DNA of 64,000 bases, taken from the NCBI GenBank assembly GCA_050181835.1, contig JBFXCU010000001.1:248001-312000 (forward strand). The letters are read 5' to 3'. Below the pieces are notes generated by a model that was given only the letters and a program-made list of their open reading frames with translations, was not told the DNA's origin and searched no databases. This document shows, one piece after another, positions 9,162 through 17,155 of this stretch. Each line of letters starts with the position of its first letter. The first letter of the stretch is position 1. A program made the translations under genes and the position numbers. This stretch comes from CAILZL01 sp050181835. Lineage in GTDB: Bacteria > Pseudomonadota > Gammaproteobacteria > Steroidobacterales > Steroidobacteraceae.

Positions 9162-9986
9162 CTATTCACCGAGATACACCTCTCTGACTTTGCGGTTGTT
9201 TTGTACTTCATCCATGCTGCCTTCGGCTAAAACGCTACCCTCGTGCAACACCGTTACCGTCTTGGCAATTGAGCGCACGAACACCATGTCGTGTTCAACC
9301 ACTACCACTGAATGTTTCCCCGCCAATGACGTTAGCAACTCAGCGGTTCGCTCAGTTTCCTGCGGAGTCATGCCTGCCACGGGTTCATCCACCAGCAACA
9401 GCTGCGGGTCTTGCATCAATAGCATGCCGATTTCTAGCCACTGCTTTTGACCATGCGAAAGCGCGCCAGCACGTCGCTGCACTTGATCTTGCAGGCCGAT
9501 GGTTTCCAAAACCTCATCAATACGGGTGCGCTGCGCTCCACTCAGACGAGCGTGTAGCGTCGGCCACACCGCTCTATGGCCTGACATGGCCAGCTCCAGA
9601 TTTTCAAACACACTATGTTGCTCAAACACGGTGGGCTTCTGAAATTTTCGGCCAATACCAGCTTGAACAATTTCTGGTTCGGTGTGTTCTAGCAAGTTCA
9701 TTGATTGTCCGAAATACGCCGTACCGCTATCGGGCCGGGTTTTGCCAGTGATCACATCCATCATGGTGGTCTTACCAGCGCCATTGGAACCAATAATACA
9801 GCGTAGTTCACCTACATTGATGTACAGGGTCAGCGCATTGAGCGCCTTAAAGCCATCGAAGCTGACTGTAATCTCTTCGAGATACAAAATGTACTCATGC
9901 GAGATATCCACGCCGGGCTCACGACTACGCTTATCGGCACCGATCCAACGTTGATACTGCTTCTTGACTAGCGCTGCCGCGTTCAT
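9162..9986 (-). CDS. urtD: Urea ABC transporter ATPase UrtD
   Basis: UrtD, 274 residues, the second ATPase of the urea importer. It has Walker A GSNGAGKTT, the Q-loop region, a degenerate LSHGQ-type signature (ALSHGQKQWLE, characteristic of UrtD/LivG proteins), Walker B LLLVDEPVAGM and the H-loop VVEHDM. An N-terminal extension of about 30 residues before the nucleotide-binding core is usual for UrtD. Strong AAGGAAGG precedes ATG 9986, which overlaps the urtC stop by ATGA. Confidence 0.96.
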   Translation of the reverse strand: MNAAALVKKQYQRWIGADKRSREPGVDISHEYILYLEEITVSFDGFKALNALTLYINVGELRCIIGSNGAGKTTMMDVITGKTRPDSGTAYFGQSMNLLEHTEPEIVQAGIGRKFQKPTVFEQHSVFENLELAMSGHRAVWPTLHARLSGAQRTRIDEVLETIGLQDQVQRRAGALSHGQKQWLEIGMLLMQDPQLLLVDEPVAGMTPQETERTAELLTSLAGKHSVVVVEHDMVFVRSIAKTVTVLHEGSVLAEGSMDEVQNNRKVREVYLGE

Positions 9987-11132
9987 GGACCTTCCTTGGG
10001 CTTGGTCACTAAGCCGACCAAGCCGCGTGGCAGAAATAGCGTCGCCAGCACAAACAGTGCACCAAGCGCGTATAACCAGAACTCGGGTAGCGCCGCAGTG
10101 AAATAGGTTTTGGCATAATTAATCAGCACCGCACCGGCTGCCGCACCATACAAAGTTCCGCGACCACCGACGGCCACCCAGATCACCACTTCAATGGAAT
10201 TGATGGGCGAAAACTCGCTTGGATTGATGATGCCAACTTGCGGCACATATAACGCTCCCGCGATGCCAGCCAGCACCGCAGAGAAGGTAAATATCCATAC
10301 CTTGTAAGACTCGACACGATAGCCAATAAAGCGAGTGCGGCTTTCTGCATCGCGTATTGCTGCGACCACCCGGCCGGCACGCGAAGCCACAATATAGCGA
10401 CAGGCTAGATACGCAGTCATCAACGCGAACACCGTACACACGAACAAACCGATGCGCGTACTGGGTTGTGCCAGATCAAAATTCAGCAACTCTTTGAAAT
10501 CAGTAAATCCATTGTTACCGCCAAAGCCCATGTCGTTGCGGAAAAATGCCAGCATCAGCGCATAGGTGAGTGCTTGTGTAATGATGGATAGATAAACGCC
10601 GGTAACACGCGAGCGGAATGCCAGCCAACCGAACAAGAACGCCAACAACCCTGGCACCATCACTACCATCAGCATGGCAAACCAGAACATATCAAAGCCC
10701 TGCCAGAACCACGGTAGCTGCTTATAATTCAGGAACACCATGAAGTCCGGCAAGATGGGATCACCATATACACCACGCGGCCCGATCTGACGCATTAAGT
10801 ACATGCCCATGGCATAGCCACCCAGCGAAAAAAAACGCGGCGTGCCCCAAGCTCAGAATGCCGCAGTACCCCCAAACCAGATCCACCGCGATGGCCAGCA
10901 TGGCGTAACACAGATACTTGCCCAGCAAGGTAACGGTGTAGCTGGACATATGCAGCGCAGAACCATCTGGCACGGCGAGATGCAATATAGGTACAGCAAT
11001 GCCAAGTAACAGCAATGCTGATAATAAAAACTGGCCGCCGCGATCCGCGCTTATTGCTTGTAGCAAGCGACCAGTAAAACGAGTGTCATCAAATGCGCTA
11101 GCGGCTGGTAAATTGGCAGCAGTGGTGCTCAT
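9983..11132 (-). pseudogene. urtC: Urea ABC permease UrtC, frameshifted in a homopolymer
   Basis: UrtC, a LivM-type membrane permease of the urea importer, is split into two frames. The N-terminal part (11132 to about 10830) runs through DLVWGYCGILSLGHAAFF and then goes out of frame, stopping near 10761; the C-terminal part continues as LGGYAMGMYLMRQIGPRGVYG in another frame to 9983. The join is a run of eight A on the plus strand (10828-10835). Removing one base restores GHAAFFSLGGYAMG and a continuous ~382-residue protein of normal size. The rest is undamaged, which suggests a sequencing error or a very recent mutation; slippage during expression is possible. GGAGGGC precedes ATG 11132. Confidence 0.93.
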
Positions 11133-11134
11133 GC

Positions 11135-12820
11135 TCAGCCCTCCGCCGATCGGCCTTTTTGTGGGAACAGCCCACGCGGCTTACGTTGAATAAACAGAAT
11201 CAGAAATATAAGAACTAAAATCTTGGCTAGCACTGCGCCCGCATAAGGCTCAAGTATTTTGTTAATCACGCCCAACGACATGCCGCTAATTAACGTACCC
11301 CACAAGTTACCCACGCCACCAAACACCACCACCATGAACGAATCGACAATGTATTGCTGACCGAGATTAGGGCCAACATTGGTGAGTTGACTCAACGCCA
11401 CACCCGCTATGCCAGCAATACCGGACCCGAGCCCAAAGGTCATGGCGTCCACCCACGCGGTGCGAATACCCATCGACTTTGCCATGGCGCGATTCTGCGC
11501 CACTGCACGAACATTCAAACCCAACGTGGTGCGCTTCAAAATCAGCAGCAAGGCGATGAATACCATTGCCGTAAACAACACAACATATAACCGGTTATAA
11601 GTCAGCGAGAAGGCCTCGTTTATTTGCCATGAGCCAGCCATCCATGACGGAGCCTCCACCGGACGATTATTGGCACTGAAGATATCACGCACGATTTGCT
11701 GCAGCAGCAAACTTACACCGAATGTCGCGAGCAGCGTTTCCAATGGACGGCCGTATAAAAACCTCACCAGTCCGCGTTCGATCAACACGCCAACCAATCC
11801 AGACACCACAAACGCCAGAGGTATTGCTACCAATACCGAGGCGCCAATATGATTCGGCATAAGTAATTGGATCACGTAAGTCGTATAGGCACCCAGCATC
11901 ATCAGCTCGCCATGCGCCATATTGATGACACCCATCACGCCGAACGTAATCGCCAAACCAATTGCTGACAACACCAGCACTGAGCCAAGACTCAAGCCAA
12001 AGAAAACGGTTTCACTCGCGCTATATATGCCGCGCCACGTAGTCATGTTTGCCAGCAGTTTGCGCGCGGCATCACGCACCTGCGCATCGGGTTCAGCATA
12101 GCTACCATCTTCATTAGTGACGACTAACTGCGTCAGGCGATTGAATACATCGGGATTAAGACTGCCTTGCAAGGTATCGATAGCCGCCAGTCGCACCGCT
12201 GCGTTACTGTTATCCAGATCCACCAGCGCCAACCCAATTTGAATTTCACTTTGCACTTTGACGTTGGTTTCGTCTTTTAAGTGCTCACGCAACACTACGA
12301 CCGAGTCATCGTCTAGTGAACGCAACATTTCAGCAACCGCTTCAAGTCGAGCTGCAGCCGAGTCACTGCTTAGTTCAAACTGCGCCACCGCAGCACGCAA
12401 CGCTTTGCGTAATTGATTGTTACTACCGATAGTTTCAAAGTCAGCTGCCGACGCAGTGCCAGCTGGCTGGCCGCTAATGGCGTCAGTAAGTTGTAATTCA
12501 TTGGCTGAAGCATCAGCAGTGGCGGTCGCGATGAACACCTTTCCATCGCTACTGCGCGCGTAAAGATTACCCTGAAGAAAGGCACTCAAAAGTTCGTAGG
12601 TACCTGGCGCGCGCAGCTGTAATAGACTGCGAATGATTTCATTTTTGTCAGCGTAATCCGCTGTGGGTAAACGCGCTACCAGTGCGTCGTAACTAACAGG
12701 CTCGCTACTCGCCTGTTCGACAGCAAGCCCGGCAGCCTGTACAGATAACGCGCCAAAGGTCAACGTCAACAAACAGAGCATCCATAGCCAGTGTCGCATA
12801 ATGCAATTCTGAAAAGGCAT
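11135..12820 (-). CDS. urtB: Urea ABC permease UrtB
   Basis: UrtB, 561 residues, a LivH-type permease. A signal peptide (about residues 1-30, ending SVQAAG) and a ~230-residue extracytoplasmic region with HEAT-like character come first. The membrane permease domain follows from about residue 270, with GLAITFGVMGVINMAHGELM, LLATFGVSLLLQQ and FMVVVFGGVGNLWGT. The long N-terminal extension is normal for proteobacterial UrtB. GAGGG lies 7 bases before ATG 12820. urtC begins 2 bases after the stop. Confidence 0.96.
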   Translation of the reverse strand: MPFQNCIMRHWLWMLCLLTLTFGALSVQAAGLAVEQASSEPVSYDALVARLPTADYADKNEIIRSLLQLRAPGTYELLSAFLQGNLYARSSDGKVFIATATADASANELQLTDAISGQPAGTASAADFETIGSNNQLRKALRAAVAQFELSSDSAAARLEAVAEMLRSLDDDSVVVLREHLKDETNVKVQSEIQIGLALVDLDNSNAAVRLAAIDTLQGSLNPDVFNRLTQLVVTNEDGSYAEPDAQVRDAARKLLANMTTWRGIYSASETVFFGLSLGSVLVLSAIGLAITFGVMGVINMAHGELMMLGAYTTYVIQLLMPNHIGASVLVAIPLAFVVSGLVGVLIERGLVRFLYGRPLETLLATFGVSLLLQQIVRDIFSANNRPVEAPSWMAGSWQINEAFSLTYNRLYVVLFTAMVFIALLLILKRTTLGLNVRAVAQNRAMAKSMGIRTAWVDAMTFGLGSGIAGIAGVALSQLTNVGPNLGQQYIVDSFMVVVFGGVGNLWGTLISGMSLGVINKILEPYAGAVLAKILVLIFLILFIQRKPRGLFPQKGRSAEG

Positions 12821-12850
12821 GAAAGCCCTCAGTCGGAAAAGTTGGTAGCA

Positions 12851-12884
12851 GCATTCACCGCTTCAACAATGAAGCGGTGAATGC
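12851..12884 (-). other. Perfect 14-bp stem-loop between urtA and urtB
   Basis: Inverted repeat GCATTCACCGCTTC, 6-base loop AACAAT, then GAAGCGGTGAATGC: all 14 pairs match. It lies in the 113-bp gap between the urtA stop and the urtB start. There is no T-run, so it is not a classical terminator. Hairpins after the binding-protein gene of ABC operons commonly protect the upstream mRNA or reduce read-through, so that the binding protein outnumbers the permease; that role here is inferred. Confidence 0.8.
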
Positions 12885-12933
12885 CATGCCTTGATACGAG
12901 CGAGACCGAATCAAGGAGCCTGATTGAAAGAGT

Positions 12934-14238
12934 CTACTTGTAGTTCTGACCGCTGCACACCTTGGTCTTGGTGTTGTAGTTGCCGCACTTCAGGGTGACC
13001 CAATCAGCCTCAATGAGCTTGCTCTCAGGCAGGAAGTCAGTCCAAGCATCTCCCGGCACCAATCCAGGTGTCTTCCATACGGTATCGAATTGACCATCGG
13101 CAAGTATTTCGCCGATCAATACTGGCTTGGTGAGGTGATGGTTAGGCAACATCTTTGCCATACCGCCGGTGAGATTAGGTACTTCAGTACCCGGCAGCGC
13201 GTCGATCACTTTGTTGACATCGGTGGTCTTGGCTTTCTCAACTGCTTTCACCCACATCTGAAAACCAATGACGGTGGCTTCCATCGGGTCATTAAAGGTG
13301 CGCTTAGGATTCTTGGTGAATGCATGCCACTTGTTGATCCACTCCTTGTTGAGTGGAGTATTTACGCTCTCGAAATAGTTCCATGCAGCGAGGTGACCAA
13401 CTAATGGCTTGGTGTCAATACCAGCCAGCTCTTCTTCACCCACCGAGAAGGCTACAACAGGAATATCTTCAGCCGAGATTTTCTGGTTGCCAAGCTCCTT
13501 GTAGAAAGGCACGTTGGCATCTCCGTTGATGGTGGATACCACGGCAGTTTTTTTACCTGCTGAGCCAAATTTCTTGATGTCAGACACAATACTCTGCCAA
13601 TCAGAATGACCGAAAGGTGTGTAGTTGATCATGATGTCAGCTTTAGCCACGCCTTTGGACATCAAGTAGGCTTCCAGAATTTTGTTGGTAGTGCGTGGGT
13701 ACACATAGTCAGTACCCGCCAGCACCCAGCGCTTCACGCCCAAGTCTTTCATCAAGTAATCCACGGCAGGAATGGCTTGCTGATTTGGCGCTGCGCCGGT
13801 GTAGAACACATTCTTGGAAGACTCTTCACCTTCGTATTGAACCGGGTAGAACAACAAGCCATTGTTCTTTTCAAACACTGGCAATACTGACTTACGCGAA
13901 ACGGAAGTCCAGCAACCAAAGGTCACGGCTACTTTATCCTTTACGAGCAATTGCTCGGCTTTCTCAGCAAACAAGGGCCAATTGGAAGCTGGGTCGACCA
14001 CCACTGCCTCAAGCTTCTTGCCCAGCACGCCACCTTTCTTGTTCTGCTCTTCGATCATCATTAACACAGTGTCTTTCAGTGTAGTTTCGCTGATAGCCAT
14101 AGTGCCGGAAAGTGAGTGCAGCACACCCACCTTGATGGTATTGCTTTCCGCAGCTTGCGCCAGCGTCGCCATACCCATACTGGCAACCAGCGTCAACGCC
14201 GGAACCAGCCGCTTACCGAATCTGTTACGCAAATGCAT
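12934..14238 (-). CDS. urtA: Urea ABC transporter substrate-binding protein UrtA
   Basis: UrtA, 434 residues, the periplasmic urea-binding protein. A Sec signal peptide ends at about residue 29 (MGMATLAQAAES). The mature part has the type-I solute-binding fold with KVGVLHSLSGTMAISET, TFGCWTSVSRKSVLPVFEK and YEGEESSKNVFYTGA, all typical of UrtA. The open frame reaches 14310 and an ATG at 14253, but ATG 14238 is chosen because GAGGG lies about 10 bases upstream and the signal peptide then has normal length. First gene of the urt-ure unit, with a sigma-54-type promoter upstream. Confidence 0.97.
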   Translation of the reverse strand: MHLRNRFGKRLVPALTLVASMGMATLAQAAESNTIKVGVLHSLSGTMAISETTLKDTVLMMIEEQNKKGGVLGKKLEAVVVDPASNWPLFAEKAEQLLVKDKVAVTFGCWTSVSRKSVLPVFEKNNGLLFYPVQYEGEESSKNVFYTGAAPNQQAIPAVDYLMKDLGVKRWVLAGTDYVYPRTTNKILEAYLMSKGVAKADIMINYTPFGHSDWQSIVSDIKKFGSAGKKTAVVSTINGDANVPFYKELGNQKISAEDIPVVAFSVGEEELAGIDTKPLVGHLAAWNYFESVNTPLNKEWINKWHAFTKNPKRTFNDPMEATVIGFQMWVKAVEKAKTTDVNKVIDALPGTEVPNLTGGMAKMLPNHHLTKPVLIGEILADGQFDTVWKTPGLVPGDAWTDFLPESKLIEADWVTLKCGNYNTKTKVCSGQNYK

Positions 14239-14608
14239 TAACGTGACCCTCATAGTGTTGGAACGAATTAAATAGTTATTGAGCTGGCAGGCGCAGACGC
14301 AGATCCGCAAGACACAAGCCGCACTTGAAAGCTTTGCAAGACACGGGCCAGTATGCGTCCATCAAGCGGTGACTGTCTTTGATGCACTACATGGAGTGTT
14401 GAGTGACTCAACACGGTGCAGGAAATATTCAATCGCGCACATTAAGGTGGCAAGAGCGATAGAGCTACATTGCTTACGCAGATCTACACCAGCTTGGAAC
14501 TGGCGAGCTACCTAACGATCAGCAGACACATCATTTTGGAGCTGACTCATCCAGCGAAATTTAATGATACGATGTAGGGCAGAGTCATTACGGAGATTAG
14601 ATTAGGAG
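14239..14608. other. Intergenic region upstream of urtA
   Basis: About 370 bp between the urtA start and the tspO stop; no convincing gene. It holds the urtA ribosome site, the tandem sigma-54-like elements described separately, and the likely enhancer region around 14400-14460. The part from about 14520 to 14608 lies just beyond the 3' end of tspO and shows no clear terminator hairpin. Confidence 0.6.
14335..14350 (-). promoter_or_regulatory. Sigma-54 promoter of the urt-ure unit
   Basis: Read on the minus strand, TGGCCCGTGTCTTGCA matches the sigma-54 consensus (TGGCAC-N5-TTGC with W at the end) at all positions but one, with the required 10 bases between the -24 GG and -12 GC. The start would be near 14324, about 85 bases before the urtA ATG. 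A second, weaker copy with the same core GTGTCTTGC and the same spacing lies 29 bp downstream (14306-14321). A GGTGCA half-site for NtrC lies at 14415-14420. Activation by NtrC under nitrogen limitation is inferred. Confidence 0.72.
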
Positions 14609-15091
14609 CTACAACGATTGAGGATTTAAACTAACCATGGCGTAAGTCAGCGCGGTGGCAAAGCCGACCCACAGTAGATAAGGGATTAGCAACACTCCTG
14701 CCAGCACCTTAATTCGCCAAAACACTACGCAAGTGATCAAGATAGCGACCCACAACACAACAACCTCAATTAACGCCGCCATACCGAGGTGCCAGTGAAA
14801 AAACAGCCAGCTCCACAGCGCATTGAGTAGCAGTTGCACAAGGTACACCCACATTTCAACGCGACTGCCTCGCCAGCCGCGCTCACGTACTACCAACCAG
14901 GCTGATATCGTCATCAAAACAAACAAGGTAGTCCAAGCTGGGCCAAACACGCTGGCAGGGGGTGCAAAAGCTGGTTGAGTTAGTTGCGCGTAAAACTCCA
15001 CCGCATTGATCGAGGCGATGGAACCTAGCCCGGCTACCAGCACCGTAGCACTGAGAATAATTATCAGACTCAAACCATCTTTGTGTTTCAT
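14609..15091 (-). CDS. tspO: TspO/MBR family membrane protein
   Basis: TspO homologue, 160 residues and five hydrophobic segments, the family norm. Signature stretches are PAFAPPASVFGPAWTTLFVL, LLLNALWSWLFF and the C-terminal PYLLWVGFATALTYAMVSLN. Bacterial TspO binds tetrapyrroles and cholesterol-like ligands and tunes stress or photosynthesis gene expression; the ligand here cannot be told from sequence. It stands alone between urtA and a Kef-type antiporter, both in the same direction, with about 250 bp on each side. No strong ribosome site precedes ATG 15091. Confidence 0.92.
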   Translation of the reverse strand: MKHKDGLSLIIILSATVLVAGLGSIASINAVEFYAQLTQPAFAPPASVFGPAWTTLFVLMTISAWLVVRERGWRGSRVEMWVYLVQLLLNALWSWLFFHWHLGMAALIEVVVLWVAILITCVVFWRIKVLAGVLLIPYLLWVGFATALTYAMVSLNPQSL

Positions 15092-15344
15092 GTGTGCACT
15101 AACGTGTTAATTCAGTCGCATATCGATCGCGCCGCTATGTACACCAACCAATTCGACTGAAATGAAGACTCAATCAACTGCAGCTAGTGCCCTACATTCT
15201 GCTGCGACCACCGGTGCCGCAACGACAAATACGCCCGCCAATAATCGCACTTCACTAGCGCACGCGAATACAGCTGCCAATGATGGCAGCATCACGATGC
15301 CAAATACACCGGCGCAACAGACAAGCCAACAAAAACAGCACGGT

Positions 15345-17024
15345 TTACCTTGGCATACCCAACATGTCCAGCGTGTCATTCAGCAGCGTATCCGCACCAG
15401 CTAACTCAGGCACAATAACCAGCGAAGCACCGGCTTGCTTAAGCGACACTTCATCGTCGGCTTGCTCGGCACGCGCAGTGATAGTCACCGTGGTGTTCAA
15501 TGCTCGTATCTGTCGAATAACTGCCAAGGTGGATTCATGATCTACCAGCGCTAGTACAACCAAGCGAGCATTCTCGATCAAGGCAGCCTGCAGCACAGTG
15601 GCCGACGCAGCGCTGCCATATATAGCCTCAACGCCATCACTCATGGCTTCCCGAACCCGTGGTAGGCGTGTGTCAATGACCACCAGCGGCATGCCAGCTG
15701 CGCGCAACCCAGCCGCGATACTGTGACCAACACGGCCATAACCAACAACCACCGCGTGTGCTTCCACACCACTGGCATGACCGATTACATGTGCATCCGG
15801 ATCAAAGCAATGCCGTAGCAACGGCATGTACGCCATGCGTCGACCACACCAAGGAGCAGCACGCAGCAGTGCCGGCATCAGCACAATGGTGACCAGCGCC
15901 GCTGCAAGGATCAACCTGTAACTATCGACGGATAAACTGCCATTGCTTAACCCACTCTGAGCCAGCACAAAATTCAACTCACCGATGGGCATCATGCACA
16001 ATGAGGTGAATGCAGCAGTTTTGGGCGTCAATCGGAACGGCAACAGTCCGATTAATGTTGCCAGTACCTTCAATAACAGCGCCGCACCAGCAAACAACAA
16101 AACGGTTTTCCAGTGCGCGAAAACAAAGGGTAGATCAATCAGCATCCCAACCGAGACAAAGAACAAGGTCGTAAACAGGTCGCGCAGTGGCACCACTTCT
16201 GACAATACGCGATGATCAAACTCACTCTCTGACAACATCAGTCCGGCAAGGAATGCACCCAAAGCAGCCGACAGCCCCAGACTAGCGCTGAGCACGGCAG
16301 AGCCCAATGCAATCACTGTTGCAGCCAAGATGAATAGTTCTGGTGAATACAGTCGGGTAACATAGCCCATCACCACTGGCAACACCCGCATACCGACAAA
16401 CAGGCCAATCCCGATAAACGCGACCACTTTGGCTACCGTAATGGTCACCGTGAGTAGCAAGCTTTGCAGATCACCACCAACCAAGGCGCTGTTTGGTGCA
16501 AATAATGGCAACAACACGATCAGCAATACAATCAGCAAATCCTGGACGATAGCCATGGATAGCACCAACCGTCCATGCGCGGCAGCGGCTTCACCACGAT
16601 CAATTAATGTTTTAAGCATCACCACCGAGCTGCTGGCCGCCAACGCGCAGCCGATAAACAAGCTTTCAGCGACATCGTCTTTTAGGAAGATGAAAAAACA
16701 GCTGAACATCAGTGCGCCACCTGCAATAGTCAGCACCATTTGTGCAAGCGTGGACCACAGCGCAACACGTCCCACCCGTGCCAATTCTTTGACCGAGAAA
16801 CTCACACCAAGGGCGAACATCAGGAAAATCACGCCCACTTCGGCCAGCGCCGCAATGGTTTCAACATTACCGGAGAAGCCCCCGGTAAATGGCCCGATGA
16901 CCACGCCCGCCGCCAAATAGCCTGCTACTGGAGGCTGGCGCAGAAAGGTAGCCAGCAGACCGCCCAATCCTGCAAGGGCCAATACCACGGTAATGTTGAT
17001 GATTAACGAGAACTCTTCCGTCAT
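15345..17024 (-). CDS. Kef/YbaL-type monovalent cation:proton antiporter
   Basis: CPA2-family antiporter of 559 residues. The N-terminal membrane domain (to about residue 385) carries LRQPPVAGYLAAGVVIGPFT and FLAGLMLSESEFDHRV, with a loop SVGMLIDLPF typical of the Kef group. A cytoplasmic TrkA-N (RCK) domain follows, with the nucleotide-binding motif VVGYGRVGHSIAAGL at about residue 420 onward. Its architecture resembles E. coli YbaL and KefB/C. The ion is probably K+ or Na+, exchanged for H+. AAGGA precedes ATG 17024. It starts back-to-back with mrcB, whose ATG is 131 bp away. Confidence 0.9.
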   Translation of the reverse strand: MTEEFSLIINITVVLALAGLGGLLATFLRQPPVAGYLAAGVVIGPFTGGFSGNVETIAALAEVGVIFLMFALGVSFSVKELARVGRVALWSTLAQMVLTIAGGALMFSCFFIFLKDDVAESLFIGCALAASSSVVMLKTLIDRGEAAAAHGRLVLSMAIVQDLLIVLLIVLLPLFAPNSALVGGDLQSLLLTVTITVAKVVAFIGIGLFVGMRVLPVVMGYVTRLYSPELFILAATVIALGSAVLSASLGLSAALGAFLAGLMLSESEFDHRVLSEVVPLRDLFTTLFFVSVGMLIDLPFVFAHWKTVLLFAGAALLLKVLATLIGLLPFRLTPKTAAFTSLCMMPIGELNFVLAQSGLSNGSLSVDSYRLILAAALVTIVLMPALLRAAPWCGRRMAYMPLLRHCFDPDAHVIGHASGVEAHAVVVGYGRVGHSIAAGLRAAGMPLVVIDTRLPRVREAMSDGVEAIYGSAASATVLQAALIENARLVVLALVDHESTLAVIRQIRALNTTVTITARAEQADDEVSLKQAGASLVIVPELAGADTLLNDTLDMLGMPR

Positions 17025-17155
17025 GCCAATTCCTTACACAGTTGCAATTTACATGGGGAGCAACACCAACACTCGCGTGTCGATGCTGCGAACTTCATGC
17101 CATCAACATCGACAAGCTAAAGCAGTACAATCCCCGTTCTGAGATTACTCCATTC

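Noticed and set aside
14385..14398. CACT...AGTG palindrome as a second NtrC site for urtA
   Set aside because: Only one half resembles the NtrC consensus; the other half fails at most positions.
15162..15404. 80-residue Thr/Ala-rich plus-strand frame between tspO and the Kef antiporter
   Set aside because: Low-complexity, overlaps the end of the antiporter gene, no ribosome site and no family match.
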